Notes: generated from the letters alone by a model not told the origin. 64,000 bases of DNA from Geomesophilobacter sediminis (GCF_016458275.1 NZ_JAEMHM010000007.1:1-64000); one strand, 5' to 3'. Positions 7,916-17,681 are shown, counted from the first letter of the stretch. A program made the numbers and translations.

Positions 7916-8335
7916 TTAGCGCCGATCGGCCCCGCAGGAGGGGCACTGCGCCTCATGCATGGAGAGCAACCCGCCGCACCCGGCACAGCTCCAACGTGCC
8001 GCCTCGCCGGCAAGAAAAGCAGCGAGCCCCGCGTCCCTGATCGCTGCCAGATTGTCGATGCAGCTCACCCCGTACCTTTTCCGGTAACGCCGGTCCAGGC
8101 GCTGGAGCGGCGGACAGGGAAAGTCAACGCAACCGGAGCAGTTGTCCGAACCCGGTCCTCTGCTGCTGCAGTTCTTGATGGGGCAGGAACAGCGGGTCGG
8201 CGGCTTGCCAGCGTCGTCACCGCGGCAACCGGGGCACCGGTTGCTTTCCCGGTTAAAGGCACGGCAGACGCCACAATTCAAGCCGCAGGGCGCAATCATA
8301 TCCGAGCTGAAGATGGCTGCCGGTTGTCTCATCAT
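7916..8335 (-). CDS. Cysteine-rich DUF3795-type protein
   Basis: A 139-residue protein with many cysteines: IAPCGLNCGVC, RCPGCRG, CSCPIKNC, NCSGCVDFPCPPL, then a C-terminal zinc-ribbon-like CAGCGG...CPSCGA. The first part matches the DUF3795 family (start M-I-x-P-C-G-L-x-C-x-x-C), whose members probably bind a metal or iron-sulfur cluster. The extra C-terminal ribbon lengthens it compared with the family core. GGGAGGG precedes the ATG. Function unknown. Confidence 0.8.
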   Translation of the reverse strand: MMRQPAAIFSSDMIAPCGLNCGVCRAFNRESNRCPGCRGDDAGKPPTRCSCPIKNCSSRGPGSDNCSGCVDFPCPPLQRLDRRYRKRYGVSCIDNLAAIRDAGLAAFLAGEAARWSCAGCGGLLSMHEAQCPSCGADRR

Positions 8336-8388
8336 GCCCTCCCTGGGTCCCTATCGCGACTCCTCATCGTATTCAGCCTGGTATGTTG

Positions 8389-9018
8389 CTATTTAAGCCG
8401 ATTTTGCGGGGCCGGCAGCCCCTCCGGGAAGAGTTTCAACGTGCCGTTCGGGTTGTGGTACGGCAGCGGTTCGATGGCCGGTTTAGGCGGTGGCGCTTCC
8501 GATTGAGGAAACGAGATATACACCTCGGGAGCAACGTCATCGGCGTTTTCCTCCAGATTCCGCGCTATATAGACGAAGCCGGCTGCGGTTCCCAAGGTGA
8601 TGGTGGTAAACACGACAATGTCGCGGTCCCGCGAAGGATGTTCGGAAGGAAAGTCATCGGTCGCACCGGTCAGCCAAACGAGCAAAGCCGCAATCCCGCC
8701 AACCGCCAGAAGCGGATACACGATCGACATCGAGGTGTACTGTCCGGCCTTGGCCACGTTGTAGCGGGTGGCGGCGTTTTTGGCGGTGAGTTGTCCGATC
8801 GCAACCTCCTGCTGGGCGCCGGAGGGCAGGGTGGCGGTGGCCGTGGCCGTTTCCAAGGGTACTGCCAACTCGCAAGGGGCGGTGCAGGTGCGTCCCCCCG
8901 CCGAGATCACCGCACCGGGGGGAGAGGATAGGAAGGAAATGGTCCGGGAGCTGCTGCATCCGGTGGTGAGACAAGCAACGAGGGCTACGGCGATTGCTCT
9001 TTGGAAAGGATTCTTCAT
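8389..9018 (-). CDS. Lipoprotein with PEGA-like domain
   Basis: The start giving MKNPFQRAIAVALVACLTTGC (a lipobox) is preferred over an ATG 69 bp upstream that would add a non-signal extension. After the lipid-anchored Cys there is a PEGA-like segment (FLSSPPGAVISAGG and TCTAPCELAVPL), then two hydrophobic stretches (IVYPLLAVGGIAALLVWLTG and a second near VFTTITLGTAAGFVYIA) that could be membrane hairpins. A Pro-rich tail ends the protein of about 209 residues. Function unknown. Confidence 0.72.
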   Translation of the reverse strand: MKNPFQRAIAVALVACLTTGCSSSRTISFLSSPPGAVISAGGRTCTAPCELAVPLETATATATLPSGAQQEVAIGQLTAKNAATRYNVAKAGQYTSMSIVYPLLAVGGIAALLVWLTGATDDFPSEHPSRDRDIVVFTTITLGTAAGFVYIARNLEENADDVAPEVYISFPQSEAPPPKPAIEPLPYHNPNGTLKLFPEGLPAPQNRLK

Positions 9019-9200
9019 GCGGTGCTTTCTGGGGAACATTGATGACGTCAGGCTGCTAAAAATCGCTTTTTTCGCGCCTGGAGTCAATCCAAAACAGGCC
9101 CTACTGCACCATTTCCTTGAGAGCGGCGTACGTTGTAAAATGAGGGTTATCTGCTTTGGTAGGAGTGTTGATCGAAAGATGACCGAAAAGGGCCGTGCCG

Positions 9201-9782
9201 ATGAACAAGAACCGTATCGAAGCCTTCAGTGACGGCGTACTCGCCATCATCATCACCATCATGGTCCTGGAGATGAAGGCCCCCCAGGGGACCACGCTCG
9301 AAGCGCTGCGCTCCCAGCTCCCCATCTTTCTAAGCTACGTCCTGAGTTTTGCCTACCTCGGCATCTACTGGAACAACCACCATCACATGCTGCATACCAG
9401 CCATTTCGTCACCGGCGGCATCCTCTGGGCAAATCTCCACCTCCTTTTCTGGCTCTCCCTCTTTCCGATTGGGACCGAATGGATGGGACGAAATCATTTC
9501 GCCCCGATACCGACGGCGGCCTACGGAGTGATCCTGCTGATGGCGGCGGTCGCCTACTGGGTCCTCCAGGCGACCATCATCCATAGCCAGGGAGCGGCAT
9601 CCCTCCTGAAAAAGGCGATCGGGAACGACTGGAAGGGGAAGGGCTCCCCGCTTCTGTACCTGCTCGGCGTAGCCGTGAGCTTCCGATCCGTAGCAATGGC
9701 GCAGGCCCTCTACGTTCTGGTCGCGCTCATCTGGCTCATTCCCGACCGTCGAATCGAACGACTGCTGCAACACAAGGAATGA
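9201..9782 (+). CDS. TMEM175-family (DUF1211) potassium channel-like membrane protein
   Basis: About 193 residues with the family signature RIEAFSDGVLAIIITIMVLE at the N-terminus, where the F-S-D motif lines the pore of bacterial TMEM175 channels. Roughly six hydrophobic segments follow. The conserved WNNHHHMLH stretch after helix 3 is present. I favour the ATG with AAAAGGG nine bases upstream over a GTG two codons earlier. Expected role: potassium leak channel. It stands alone between lipoprotein genes. Confidence 0.88.
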   Translation: MNKNRIEAFSDGVLAIIITIMVLEMKAPQGTTLEALRSQLPIFLSYVLSFAYLGIYWNNHHHMLHTSHFVTGGILWANLHLLFWLSLFPIGTEWMGRNHFAPIPTAAYGVILLMAAVAYWVLQATIIHSQGAASLLKKAIGNDWKGKGSPLLYLLGVAVSFRSVAMAQALYVLVALIWLIPDRRIERLLQHKE

Positions 9783-9865
9783 CTGAACGAAAGGAACGCA
9801 GACGGTGATTGAAGCGCCCTGGCGTCGAAATGGAAGTTGGAAATCACAGGTGGAGGAGCCCCACG

Positions 9866-9938
9866 TTCCCTCCCTTCAAGGGGGTTGCGCGCGTTAGCGC
9901 GAGTTCGCAACACAGGGTGAGGATGGGGTTGATCACGT
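9866..9938. repeat. Dispersed repeat, family R3 (ACCCCATCCTCACCCTGT)
   Basis: On the minus strand it reads CCCCATCCTCACCCTGTGTTGC, a GCGCTAACGCGC hairpin, then CCCTTGAAGGGAGGG. The same outer sequences with a different inner hairpin recur further along the window. Confidence 0.65.
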
Positions 9939-9958
9939 ATCAACCCTGATCCCCCCGG

Positions 9959-10204
9959 TTATCTGTGCCGATAGTAGCGGCGGTCTCCCGGGTCGCTCAA
10001 GATGAAGCCGGTCAGCGCACCGGCGGCGCCGCCCACTGCGGCACCGACCGCCGGGCTCCCGCCGGAGATGGCGCCGAGGAAGGCACCGCCTGCGGCGCCC
10101 ATGGCACCGCCACTCAAGGTGCTTTGCTGTTGTCGCGTCATGCCGACGCAGCCCAGCGTCAACGTTGTCACTACTACCACTGCCGTATATTTCAACATCT
10201 TCAT
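9959..10204 (-). CDS. Glycine-zipper lipoprotein
   Basis: An 81-residue protein. It has a lipobox (VVVTTLTLGC), then a glycine zipper of GxxxG-type repeats (GGAMGAAGGAFLGAISGG and GAAVGGAAGALTGFIL), ending in DRRYYRHR. This is the YMGG/glycine-zipper class of small outer-membrane lipoproteins. AAGGAGG lies six bases before the ATG. It follows the next gene upstream by about 31 bp on the same strand and is probably cotranscribed. Confidence 0.82.
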   Translation of the reverse strand: MKMLKYTAVVVVTTLTLGCVGMTRQQQSTLSGGAMGAAGGAFLGAISGGSPAVGAAVGGAAGALTGFILSDPGDRRYYRHR

Positions 10205-10235
10205 AATGGCCTCCTTGTCGGACACCATGATGTCG

Positions 10236-10697
10236 CTACGGAGCGTCCGACTTCGATAGCGGCTTGTCCGCGATCCCGGTTTTCAGCTTGGGGCGCACCA
10301 GCTGCTGCCAGATCACCCCCATGACCGGAAGACCTGCCTCATCGGGATGCGCGGCATAGAAGGTATCGACCGTCCCGATGACGGTATCCATCGGCACCCC
10401 CGCCAGCCCTTCGGCAAGCTTTGCCGAGAATCCCTTACGTTTCAGTTCCGGATGCTTGCTGATCACGTTTTCCTCGATGGTCACCACGTGCCCGATGCCG
10501 AGGACGAACGCCAGTTTGGTGTCCGGGCTCATCCCCTGCCACTCGACGCCGGTCAGAACCGGCATCTCCTGGAGGGGCTTGGACGCATCGGTGGACAGCA
10601 TCGCCTCGGCGCCAAGAGTCGGGGCCGCGCACCCGATGCCCACTATGAGTGACAGCCCAAGGCAGTAAAAGAGAAACGATCGTCTTTGTGTCATCAT
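10236..10697 (-). CDS. Exported hypothetical protein
   Basis: About 153 residues with a signal peptide (SFLFYCLGLSLIVGIGC) that may be a lipobox. The mature part contains KLAFVLGIGHVVTIEE and a C-terminal WQQLVRPKL segment. The helical pattern resembles small stress- or immunity-type periplasmic proteins but I do not recognise a family. AGGTGAGGAG overlaps the start, and two adjacent ATG codons are possible. It heads a two-gene unit with the glycine-zipper lipoprotein. Confidence 0.7.
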   Translation of the reverse strand: MMTQRRSFLFYCLGLSLIVGIGCAAPTLGAEAMLSTDASKPLQEMPVLTGVEWQGMSPDTKLAFVLGIGHVVTIEENVISKHPELKRKGFSAKLAEGLAGVPMDTVIGTVDTFYAAHPDEAGLPVMGVIWQQLVRPKLKTGIADKPLSKSDAP

Positions 10698-10860
10698 CTC
10701 CTCACCTCCGCTAGACAAGGTAAGTTCCTAAACAACCATTATAGCAAGAACGGACATGAAACAGCGAAGTTATGTCAGTAACCAAGTTTGGCTATGACTG
10801 ATGAGATGGTGCAGATAGCATAAAAAAACCCCTCTCCGACCTTGCTGCCTACCCTACGGA

Positions 10861-11307
10861 CCTTGTAGGAGCGGCATTCCTGCCGCGATCAAGTCTGTTG
10901 GATTAAGGAAGGATGTTGCCTACCCTGTGGGAGCGCCTTTCCAGGCGCGAAAGACCGTACCCGATATCGTCGCCTCAGGCGGATCTCGCCCGCAATGGCG
11001 CCCCACACCGAAACGGCGCCTCCCTTGTAGTAGCGGCATTCCTGCCGCGATCAAGTCTGTTGGATTAAGGAAGGAAGCTGCCTACCCTGTGGGAGCGCCT
11101 TTCCAGGCGCGAACGACCGCAACCGATATCGCCGCCTCCGGCGGATCTCGCCCGCAATGGCGCCCCACACCGAAACGGCGCCTCCCTTGCAGGAGCGGCA
11201 TTCCTGCCGCGATCAAGTCTGTTGGATTAAGGAAGGATGTTGCCTACCCTGTGGGAGCGCCTTTCCAGGCGCGAACGACCGCACCCGATATCGCCGCCTC
11301 CGGCTGA
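10861..11307. repeat. 162-bp tandem repeat, about 2.8 copies (family R4)
   Basis: Three units begin with TTGTAGGAGCGGCATTCCTG or close variants at intervals of exactly 162 bp. Each contains GAGCGGCATTCCTGCCGCGA and GGGAGCGCCTTTCCAGGCGC, two short palindromes, plus GGATCTCGCCCGCAATGGCG. Units differ at only a few bases, so the expansion is recent. An open frame runs through all units only because 162 is a multiple of three, so I do not call a gene. Single palindromes of this family recur near 49.5, 54.2, 57.0 and 60.0 kb. Confidence 0.9.
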
Positions 11308-11749
11308 TCGTGCCGGGAACCGCGCGCTCCCCCACGAAATAAGGTCAGCTCCCCGTCCGTTAACTGCAACTATTTCCTCGTAGTTTGTGCGTAATTTCAT
11401 CCCTTGTCCGACTTTCCCTACACAAAAATAATTTCAATTTCGGTTGGCTGGTGAGACAAATGGTTGAAATGAAACATACTATTTGCAGACCACCCTTGGC
11501 TTGGGCGAGCCGGTGCTTCTACCCCCTCGAAAATTCTGCATCTTTGACGCATCGGTTTTTCCCACGTTATAAACGCCACTTGCAGCATTGCTGCAGCCTC
11601 ACCCACCGCACGGATCCCCCTTGCCCGACCCATTTCCTATGCCGGTTAAACCCGCGTAATCACTGCGGGAATTAAAGTTGTCCCGCCTCTTGCCGAACGT
11701 TTACGTCCACGGCAACCATTTTCCCTCGAGAAAAGGAGACGGAGATTTT
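11308..11749. other. Leader region of the multi-HAMP chemoreceptor
   Basis: About 440 bp without a convincing gene. It has a lower GC content than its surroundings. A small hairpin (CCCGCGTAATCACTGCGGG) lies about 85 bp before the chemoreceptor start. No clear sigma-28 or sigma-54 site was found. Confidence 0.4.
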
Positions 11750-14740
11750 ATGAAGCTTGGTGACATGAACATCGGCACACGCCTCGGTCTGGGGTTCGGC
11801 ATTATCTTCATCGCACTGGTCGCGGTAAGTGCGATCGGCTACCGGAGCTTGAACCGGATCGACGCGCGACTTAACGACATCGTCGAATTGAGCTACGCCA
11901 AAACGAAATTCGCCAACGAGTCCATGATCACCTTCGGCTCGATCATCTCCAGCATCGAAGCCATGACCATCACCCCGGATCCCGCCTCCCGTCAGGAAGA
12001 GAAGCGGGCGATCGAGGAAAAACGCGACCGGTACAAAGCTGCCATGGAGAAGCTGGAACGCCTGGAGACCGGCGAAAAAGGGAAACAGCTCCTCGCCCAG
12101 ACCCATCAGGCAATCGCCGATGCCAAGCAGGTGAACAACAAGGTGATGGAGTTGAGTCTGGCCGGCAACACCGCCGGTGCCGGGCAGCTCTTCGTTCGGG
12201 ATGCCCGAACCCTCAACGCGAAGCTCTTCGCGAGCTTTGGGGAACTTGTGAAATACGAGGAGGGGCAGATCCAGAATAGTCATGAACAGGCGACCGCGAT
12301 TTCCCAGCGGGCCCGCACCCTTGAAGTCGGCTTTGCCCTGCTTGCCCTGGGTCTGACGGTCGGCATCGCCCTGCTGCTGACCCGAAGCATCTGCCTGCCG
12401 CTGCGCGGGCTCACCGCCAGCGCGGACCGGCTGGCTTCGGGGGACGTCGGTGTCGAGGTCGAGGTATCTTCCGCCGATGAGGTGGGGCAGCTGGCCCGCT
12501 CCTTCTCCCACATGGCCAAAAACATCCGGGATGCGGCGCAGGTGGCCCAGGCGGTGGCAGCCGGGGATCTGAACGTTTCCGTGCAGCCGAAATCGGAGTC
12601 GGACGTCCTGGCGCAGAGCCTCGCTCAGGTGCTCGCCACCCTGCAGGGGCTGGTGGCCGAATCGGGACGGCTGGCCGAGGCGGCCAAGGCGGGCAACCTG
12701 CAGGTTCGCGGCAACACTGACGGTTTCGGCGGGGGCTATCGCGAGATCATCGCCGGGTTCAACGGTACCCTGGACCACGTCACCACCCCGATCGCTGCGG
12801 CGCAGCAGATCTTGGGGAAAATGGCGGTGAACGACTTCACCCAGGGGATGACCGGCGAGTTCCAGGGAGACTTCGAACTCTTTGCCGAGAAGGTGAACGG
12901 TGTGCGCACCAGGCTTTTGAGCGTGCAGGACCTCTTCGTGCGCTTGGCCCAGGGGGACTTCACCCGGTTGGCGGAGATGAAGGCGGTAGGGAAGCGGTCC
13001 GAAAACGACCAGATCATCCCCTCGGTCATCGCCACCATGGACGGGGTAGCCGAGCTGATCGCGGAAATCGAAAGGCAGGCGGCGGCCGCGGCCCGCGGCG
13101 AGTTGGATAGCCGCAGCAACGCGGATCGCTTCCCGGGGAGCTATCGTGAGGTGGTGGTCGGGGTGAACCGGATGATGGATGCGGTCGCCCAGCCCTTGAG
13201 CGAAGCGGTTTCGGTCCTGGGCCGGATCGCCCTCAACGACTACACGACCACCATGCAGGACGGTTACCAGGGGCAGTTCCAGATCCTGGCCGGCGCCATG
13301 GGAGACGTGCGCAAGCGGCTGCTCAACCTCCAGGACATCGCGGACCGGCTTGCGGGGGGCGACATCAGCCGGCTGGACGAGTTCCGAAGGATCGGGCGGC
13401 GCTGCGAAAACGACAAGCTGCTCCCCGCCTTTACCAACATGATGGAGACGATCCAGGCCCTCATCAACGAGGTCGGCCTGCTTACCGAGGCGGCGGTCGG
13501 GGGACGCCTCTCCTACCGCGGCAACCCGGCTCGGTTCCAGGGGGGATACCGCAGCGTGGTTGAGGGGGTGAACCAGGCGATGGATGCCGTGATCCTGCCC
13601 CTGAACATGGCGGCGGACTACGTGGACCGCATCTCCAAAGGCGACGTCCCCCCCGCCATCGTTGAGACCTACAACGGCGACTTCAACCTCATCAAGCAGA
13701 ACCTGAACCTGCTCGGGGAATCCATGAACCGGATCACCGCCGCCGCCCAGGAGATCGCCCGGGGGAACCTGGAGGTGAAACTGACGGAGCGCTCGGAGCG
13801 GGACGAACTGATGCGCGCGCTGGTGGCGATGGTGACCAAGCTGCAGAGCGTGGTTTGCGAGGTCCAGGCGGCGGCGGACCACGTTGCCCGAGGGAGCCAG
13901 CAGCTCAGCGCGGGGTCGCAGCAGCTGTCGCAGGGGGCTACCGAACAGGCGGCCGCGGCGGAAGAGGCCTCCTCGTCGATGGAAGAGATGTCCTCGAACA
14001 TCAGGCAAAACGCCGACAACGGTTCCCAGACCGAGAAAATCGCCGTGAAATCGGCCGAAAACGCCAAAACCGGGGAAAAGGCCGTCGGCGAGACGGTCGT
14101 CGCCATGAAGGACATCGCCAACAAGATCTCCATCATCGAGGAGATCGCCCGGCAGACCAACCTGCTGGCGCTCAACGCCGCCATAGAGGCGGCGCGTGCC
14201 GGCGAACACGGGAAAGGGTTCGCCGTCGTGGCGAGCGAGGTGCGCAAGCTCGCGGAACGAAGCCAGAAGGCGGCGGCCGAGATCTACGAGATGTCCTCGG
14301 TCAGCGTAGACGTGGCGGTGAAGGCGGGGCAGCTTTTCGAAAAGATGGTCCCCGAGATTCAGAAGACCGCGGAACTGGTCCAGGAAATCAGCGCGGCCTG
14401 CCGTGAGCAGGATGCCGGGGCGGAGCAGATCAACAAGGCGATCCAGCAGCTGGATCAGGTGATCCAGCAAAACGCGAGCGCCTCCGAGGAGATGGCGTCC
14501 ACCGCGGAGGAGCTTTCCTCCCAGGCGGAGCAGCTGCAGCAGGTGATCGCGTTTTTCCGGCTGAGCGAGGTCGGTGGCTCAAAGCGCATCGGGGTAAGAA
14601 GCGGGAATCCCCCCGAGGGAAAGAAGGTCAACGTCTTGGGACGAAGTGGTCTTACTCCCAAACCGCAGAAAACGGCGGGGTTGGCCCTTGATCTCAACGT
14701 GGCTGCCTCCGATTCGGACGCCGAATTCGAGAGATACTAA
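11750..14740 (+). CDS. Methyl-accepting chemotaxis protein with repeated HAMP domains
   Basis: A 996-residue receptor. An N-terminal membrane helix ([17 protein letters not shown]) and a second ([19 protein letters not shown]) bracket a four-helix-bundle periplasmic sensor of about 160 residues. A first HAMP follows ([21 protein letters not shown]), then a long series of HAMP-like modules repeating every 90-130 residues (NLQVRGN...[18 protein letters not shown]...[17 protein letters not shown]...[11 protein letters not shown]). The C-terminal signalling domain contains the conserved hairpin tip [20 protein letters not shown]. The ATG has AAAAGGAGAC upstream. There is no CheR-binding pentapeptide at the C-terminus. 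The poly-HAMP relay is the distinguishing trait. Ligand unknown. Confidence 0.92.
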   Translation: MKLGDMNIGTRLGLGFGIIFIALVAVSAIGYRSLNRIDARLNDIVELSYAKTKFANESMITFGSIISSIEAMTITPDPASRQEEKRAIEEKRDRYKAAMEKLERLETGEKGKQLLAQTHQAIADAKQVNNKVMELSLAGNTAGAGQLFVRDARTLNAKLFASFGELVKYEEGQIQNSHEQATAISQRARTLEVGFALLALGLTVGIALLLTRSICLPLRGLTASADRLASGDVGVEVEVSSADEVGQLARSFSHMAKNIRDAAQVAQAVAAGDLNVSVQPKSESDVLAQSLAQVLATLQGLVAESGRLAEAAKAGNLQVRGNTDGFGGGYREIIAGFNGTLDHVTTPIAAAQQILGKMAVNDFTQGMTGEFQGDFELFAEKVNGVRTRLLSVQDLFVRLAQGDFTRLAEMKAVGKRSENDQIIPSVIATMDGVAELIAEIERQAAAAARGELDSRSNADRFPGSYREVVVGVNRMMDAVAQPLSEAVSVLGRIALNDYTTTMQDGYQGQFQILAGAMGDVRKRLLNLQDIADRLAGGDISRLDEFRRIGRRCENDKLLPAFTNMMETIQALINEVGLLTEAAVGGRLSYRGNPARFQGGYRSVVEGVNQAMDAVILPLNMAADYVDRISKGDVPPAIVETYNGDFNLIKQNLNLLGESMNRITAAAQEIARGNLEVKLTERSERDELMRALVAMVTKLQSVVCEVQAAADHVARGSQQLSAGSQQLSQGATEQAAAAEEASSSMEEMSSNIRQNADNGSQTEKIAVKSAENAKTGEKAVGETVVAMKDIANKISIIEEIARQTNLLALNAAIEAARAGEHGKGFAVVASEVRKLAERSQKAAAEIYEMSSVSVDVAVKAGQLFEKMVPEIQKTAELVQEISAACREQDAGAEQINKAIQQLDQVIQQNASASEEMASTAEELSSQAEQLQQVIAFFRLSEVGGSKRIGVRSGNPPEGKKVNVLGRSGLTPKPQKTAGLALDLNVAASDSDAEFERY

Positions 14741-14806
14741 GGTGGCCTGAGCAGAGCGTCGACCCGCTCGTCGGCCGGAACTCGCGGATAATTTAACCGA
14801 ATGACG

Positions 14807-14842
14807 AAAAAAGGGATTAGCCAGCTGGCTAATCCCTTTTTT
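14807..14842. terminator. Bidirectional terminator between chemoreceptor and small gene
   Basis: AAAAAAGGGATTAGCCAG pairs perfectly with CTGGCTAATCCCTTTTTT. It serves the chemoreceptor on one strand and abuts the stop codon of the convergent small gene on the other. Confidence 0.9.
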
Positions 14843-15040
14843 CTACTCTCCAGACTCGGTGTCCATGACGATCGAAACCTTCCGCGGTTCCGACTCCCAG
14901 CTCACTTCCGGGTAGAGGGAGTTCTTGAGCCGCAGGTAGGTTCCGTCGATACCGGCCTCGGCCCACCAGCAGTCCCTGCCGCGGGTGGGGAGGTCGGCGA
15001 AGAGGTAGAGATCGTTGTTCTTGTCTCGGGCAAGGTACAT
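14843..15040 (-). CDS. Small conserved-looking hypothetical protein
   Basis: A 65-residue acidic protein (MYLARDKNNDLYLFADLPT at the start, CWWAEAGIDGTYLRLKNSLYP in the middle). A strong RBS (AGAGGAGG, seven bases before the ATG) and a terminator immediately after the stop codon support it as a real gene. It has no signal peptide or membrane segment and no recognised domain. The predicted pattern is mostly beta strands. Confidence 0.72.
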   Translation of the reverse strand: MYLARDKNNDLYLFADLPTRGRDCWWAEAGIDGTYLRLKNSLYPEVSWESEPRKVSIVMDTESGE

Positions 15041-15210
15041 GGCGGAACCTCCTCTTGTGTATGAGATGACACCAGTAACTATGTGCAGCTCTCAGGCAGA
15101 AGTCAACGCGGTGCGACGGTCGGTTTTTCGTTTCTCTTAGCCGCAGCTGATTCAGATCGATTGCCGCCTGCGCGGGGCCGATGCACAGTGACCGGTGGGG
15201 GCGGAAACGC

Positions 15211-15259
15211 AAAAAAGCCAGAACAGCCGGAGCCAGCCTGCTTTGAGCTGGGGTTCTGA
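15211..15259 (-). terminator. Terminator for the PEGA-type lipoprotein gene
   Basis: On the minus strand CAGAAC pairs with GTTCTG around an inner GC-rich stem (GGCTGGCTCCGGCT region), followed by GGCTTTTTT. Confidence 0.65.
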
Positions 15260-15314
15260 CAGTCCTGGCCCTGGTATTTCCCGGGTCCCGGGGTGTTTCC
15301 GGCTGTTACCGCGT

Positions 15315-15770
15315 CTACTGGATCGCTTTCGGTGCCGGGCTTGCGTCGGCGGTCTTCGCCCCCGCGGAAAGGAGGTTCACCGTCGTGGTCTCATCGAGCC
15401 GCCACATGGCTCCGGTGGCGGGGTCCACGATCAGGTACCCGATCAGCCCCCCGAAGACGAGGTTGCCGCCGAGGTACCAGCCGTTGATGTGCGCCTTGAA
15501 CTCCGCTTCCGACGCCTGGTACCCTTCCTTGTTGCACACCAGTTTGTACTCCGCTTTGGAGAAATAGCCTTTGGAGGAGGAGAGGGTTACCGTCATCGGG
15601 GTCTCGCCGACCTGGATGGAAACCCCATTTTCCTTGCTGATGACGCATTTCGCCCCGGTCGGGTTCGACTGGATAGTCACCGGCCATTCCGACTTGCTGA
15701 CGATACTGGCACAACCGGTAAGGGAAACGAGCGCCATCAATGCAACTGCCTTGGAAAACCTGTGAAACAT
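15315..15770 (-). CDS. PEGA-type lipoprotein
   Basis: A 151-residue protein starting MFHRFSKAVALMALVSLTGC, a lipobox. The mature part has PVTIQSNPTGAKCVISKENG and GETPMTVTLSSSKGYFSKAEY, a PEGA-like surface domain, then a membrane-prone glycine-rich stretch (GGNLVFGGLIGYLIVDPATGAMW). AGGAGG lies six to seven bases before the ATG. A longer reading frame extends upstream through the tripartite-element region but lacks an RBS. Copy B of the tripartite element lies 173 bp upstream. Confidence 0.8.
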   Translation of the reverse strand: MFHRFSKAVALMALVSLTGCASIVSKSEWPVTIQSNPTGAKCVISKENGVSIQVGETPMTVTLSSSKGYFSKAEYKLVCNKEGYQASEAEFKAHINGWYLGGNLVFGGLIGYLIVDPATGAMWRLDETTTVNLLSAGAKTADASPAPKAIQ

Positions 15771-15942
15771 AACAATCCTCCTTGAGTATTCACCGTCATC
15801 TGGTGTAAGGGTCCCTGTGTCATTGACAGGTAAGAATGAACCGGGAATTGTACAAATTACGTGCCAGCAGGCCCGGAAACGGAATGCGCGATAAATCAGC
15901 TGCTTAACTTGAGCCTTTTGTGCCGGTCCCCAGACCACTGAC

Positions 15943-16046
15943 TGTCCATATTGTTACAGTCACAGCGAATCGGTCAGTTTTTCTGCTGATGAACTAATGA
16001 CTTGCCGAGAAACTGTAACAAAATGGACATGTCCATTTTGTTACAG
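15943..16046 (+). repeat. Tripartite palindromic element, copy B
   Basis: The half-site TGTCCATATTGTTACAG is followed after 53 bp by CTGTAACAAAATGGACA directly joined to its perfect complement. It lies between the divergent PEGA lipoprotein and monoheme cytochrome genes, 173 and 169 bp from their starts. Confidence 0.9.
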
Positions 16047-16214
16047 AAAAACGGAGCGGGCGGGGACGGTTGAGAGCTTACTTTTTCCGCGTCCCCTGCG
16101 GAGAGCCTTCTTCTCGGTCACGGTTTTGCTGCATTCATATGGTTTTTATGATATGACATTTCCGTCAGGCAGTTTGAAGATCGGACGGGGTTTCCGTCCC
16201 AGGAGGAGGAACAA

Positions 16215-16475
16215 GTGAAGAAAACAGCAGCAACCGTCGTCGCCGTCACCCTTTTGCTATCCGGAAGCGCCTTTGCGGGCGCCTTCTCGAGCGGTCCCGC
16301 GCTGTTGGAACAGCGCTGCGCCGTATGCCACCCGACCTCGAAAGTGAAGGTGCTGAAACGCACCCCCGCCCAGTGGGATGCCATCGTCACCGGCATGGTC
16401 AAAAAAGGGGCGAAACTCAGCCCCGACGAGAAGAAGACCCTGGTCAAGTACCTCGCGGACAACTACAAGCGCTGA
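16215..16475 (+). CDS. Small periplasmic monoheme c-type cytochrome
   Basis: An 86-residue protein with a cleavable signal peptide (VVAVTLLLSGSAFA) and one heme-binding motif, CAVCH, about 15 residues into the mature chain. A methionine in VTGMVKKGAKLS is a possible axial ligand, and the C-terminal helix DEKKTLVKYLADNY is typical of class I cytochrome domains. The start codon is GTG preceded by AGGAGGAGGA. A terminator follows within 30 bp, so it is monocistronic. Likely a periplasmic electron carrier. Confidence 0.9.
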   Translation: MKKTAATVVAVTLLLSGSAFAGAFSSGPALLEQRCAVCHPTSKVKVLKRTPAQWDAIVTGMVKKGAKLSPDEKKTLVKYLADNYKR

Positions 16476-16501
16476 TCGCGGGTAAAACTTCCACCACGAC
16501 G

Positions 16502-16550
16502 AAAAAAGCCTCCTGTTCCAAGGCCCGAGGGCCCGGCAGGAGGCTTTTTT
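16502..16550. terminator. Terminator after the monoheme cytochrome
   Basis: AAAAAAGCCTCCTG pairs with CAGGAGGCTTTTTT around an inner GGCCCGAGGGCCC hairpin. It is usable from both directions. Confidence 0.92.
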
Positions 16551-16627
16551 CGTCTTCTTTAAGACCTCGGCTCCCTCGCCCTCCGGGAGAGGGCCGGGGT
16601 GAGGGAGCCCGGAGCGGAGAGGGTGCC

Positions 16628-17437
16628 TTACCCCGGGAAGACGCCGTACAAGGCCCGCAGCAGCACCGCAACGGTGATCACCCCGCAGGCGAGCGCCAAG
16701 GCGCGGTGCACCGGGGTCTCCTTCCGCTTTTCGTTGTACCCCAGAAGCATTCCCATGGCGATCCCGCCGACCAACCCGCCGCCGTGCCCCCAGTTGTTGA
16801 CGCCGGGGACGATGATGCCGAAGATGAAGATGCTCATCACCCACCCGCTTACCTCCCGGTAGACCGCGTTCCCGTAATTTCCCCCCCGGTTTTTGCCGAA
16901 GTAGAGCAGCGCCCCGATCAGGCCGCACAGGGAGGCCGACGCACCTACGGTCAGCGGGACGCCGGCCACGTAGGAGACCCAGTACCCGAAGACTCCGCCC
17001 ACCGTGTAGATGACGAACATCCGGCTGGCACCGAACTCGCGGACCACCCAGGGACCGATCTGGCGCAGGGCCAGCATGTTGAACAGGAGGTGCAGTACCC
17101 CGCCGTGGAGGTAGTTGGCGCTGACCAGGGACCAGATCCGTCCGTAACGGTCGATGGGGATGGTGCCGCTGGCGCCCAGAAGCAGCAGCACGTTGTTGCC
17201 CGGAGTGAGGATGCTTCCCGAGTGGCTCACGAAGTTGAGGATCAGCGACACCGCAAAAAAGACGACGTTTGCCGCCAAAAGGGCCGGTGCTACCCAATCG
17301 GTGCGCGCCGTGTCGCGGGTAGGCTTGAGCAGACGCCACCAGGGATGGGACCGGGCGGTGCCGCACCAGGAACAGGCGCTTTCGTCGCCGGCGATGATTT
17401 TTCCGCAATGAGGGCAGATGATGGCCCTAGGTGGCAT
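16628..17437 (-). CDS. Rhomboid-family intramembrane serine protease with zinc ribbon
   Basis: A 269-residue polytopic protein. A zinc ribbon sits at the N-terminus (CPHCGK and CSWCG, residues 8-26). Rhomboid hallmarks follow: HGGVLHLLFNM (residues 111-121), the catalytic serine in VGASASLCGLIGA (Ser167) and the catalytic histidine in NNWGHGGGLVGG (His217). About six transmembrane helices are visible. Rhomboids cleave membrane proteins within the bilayer. The cytosolic zinc ribbon may recruit substrates. The gene is convergent with the cytochrome and shares its terminator region. Confidence 0.93.
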   Translation of the reverse strand: MPPRAIICPHCGKIIAGDESACSWCGTARSHPWWRLLKPTRDTARTDWVAPALLAANVVFFAVSLILNFVSHSGSILTPGNNVLLLLGASGTIPIDRYGRIWSLVSANYLHGGVLHLLFNMLALRQIGPWVVREFGASRMFVIYTVGGVFGYWVSYVAGVPLTVGASASLCGLIGALLYFGKNRGGNYGNAVYREVSGWVMSIFIFGIIVPGVNNWGHGGGLVGGIAMGMLLGYNEKRKETPVHRALALACGVITVAVLLRALYGVFPG

Positions 17438-17540
17438 GAGTAACCTCGCTGGTATCGTTTCCCGACATTATACGGGATATCGCGGGAGGCGGCTTGGGTA
17501 ATCGGGTCCGTAAGGAATTATTCGCCGAAAGAAGGTCCGT

Positions 17541-17672
17541 CCTTTGATCCCCACTTTGGCAAAGGGGGGCAGGGGGGATTTGGTTTTGAGGTTCTCTGTT
17601 TTACTCTCTAAGGCCTGAACCTCAGAGGCAAATCCCCCTAAATCCCCCTTCACAAAGGGGGACTTTGTCGGG
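17541..17672. repeat. Two R2 palindromic repeats in opposite orientation
   Basis: The first reads CTTTGGCAAAGGGGGGCAGGGGGGATTTG, and about 45 bp later the inverse arrangement CAAATCCCCCTAAATCCCCC with CTTCACAAAGGGGG follows. Between them lies GAGGTTCTCTGTTTTACTCTCTAAGGCCTGAACCTCAG, a further imperfect palindrome also found near 20.05 kb. Confidence 0.75.
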
Positions 17673-17681
17673 CTTATACCG

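Noticed and set aside
10927-11307. Open frame encoding three repeats of GAPFQARTTAPDIAASG-like sequence
   Set aside because: It is a by-product of the 162-bp tandem repeat, whose period is a multiple of three. There is no RBS.
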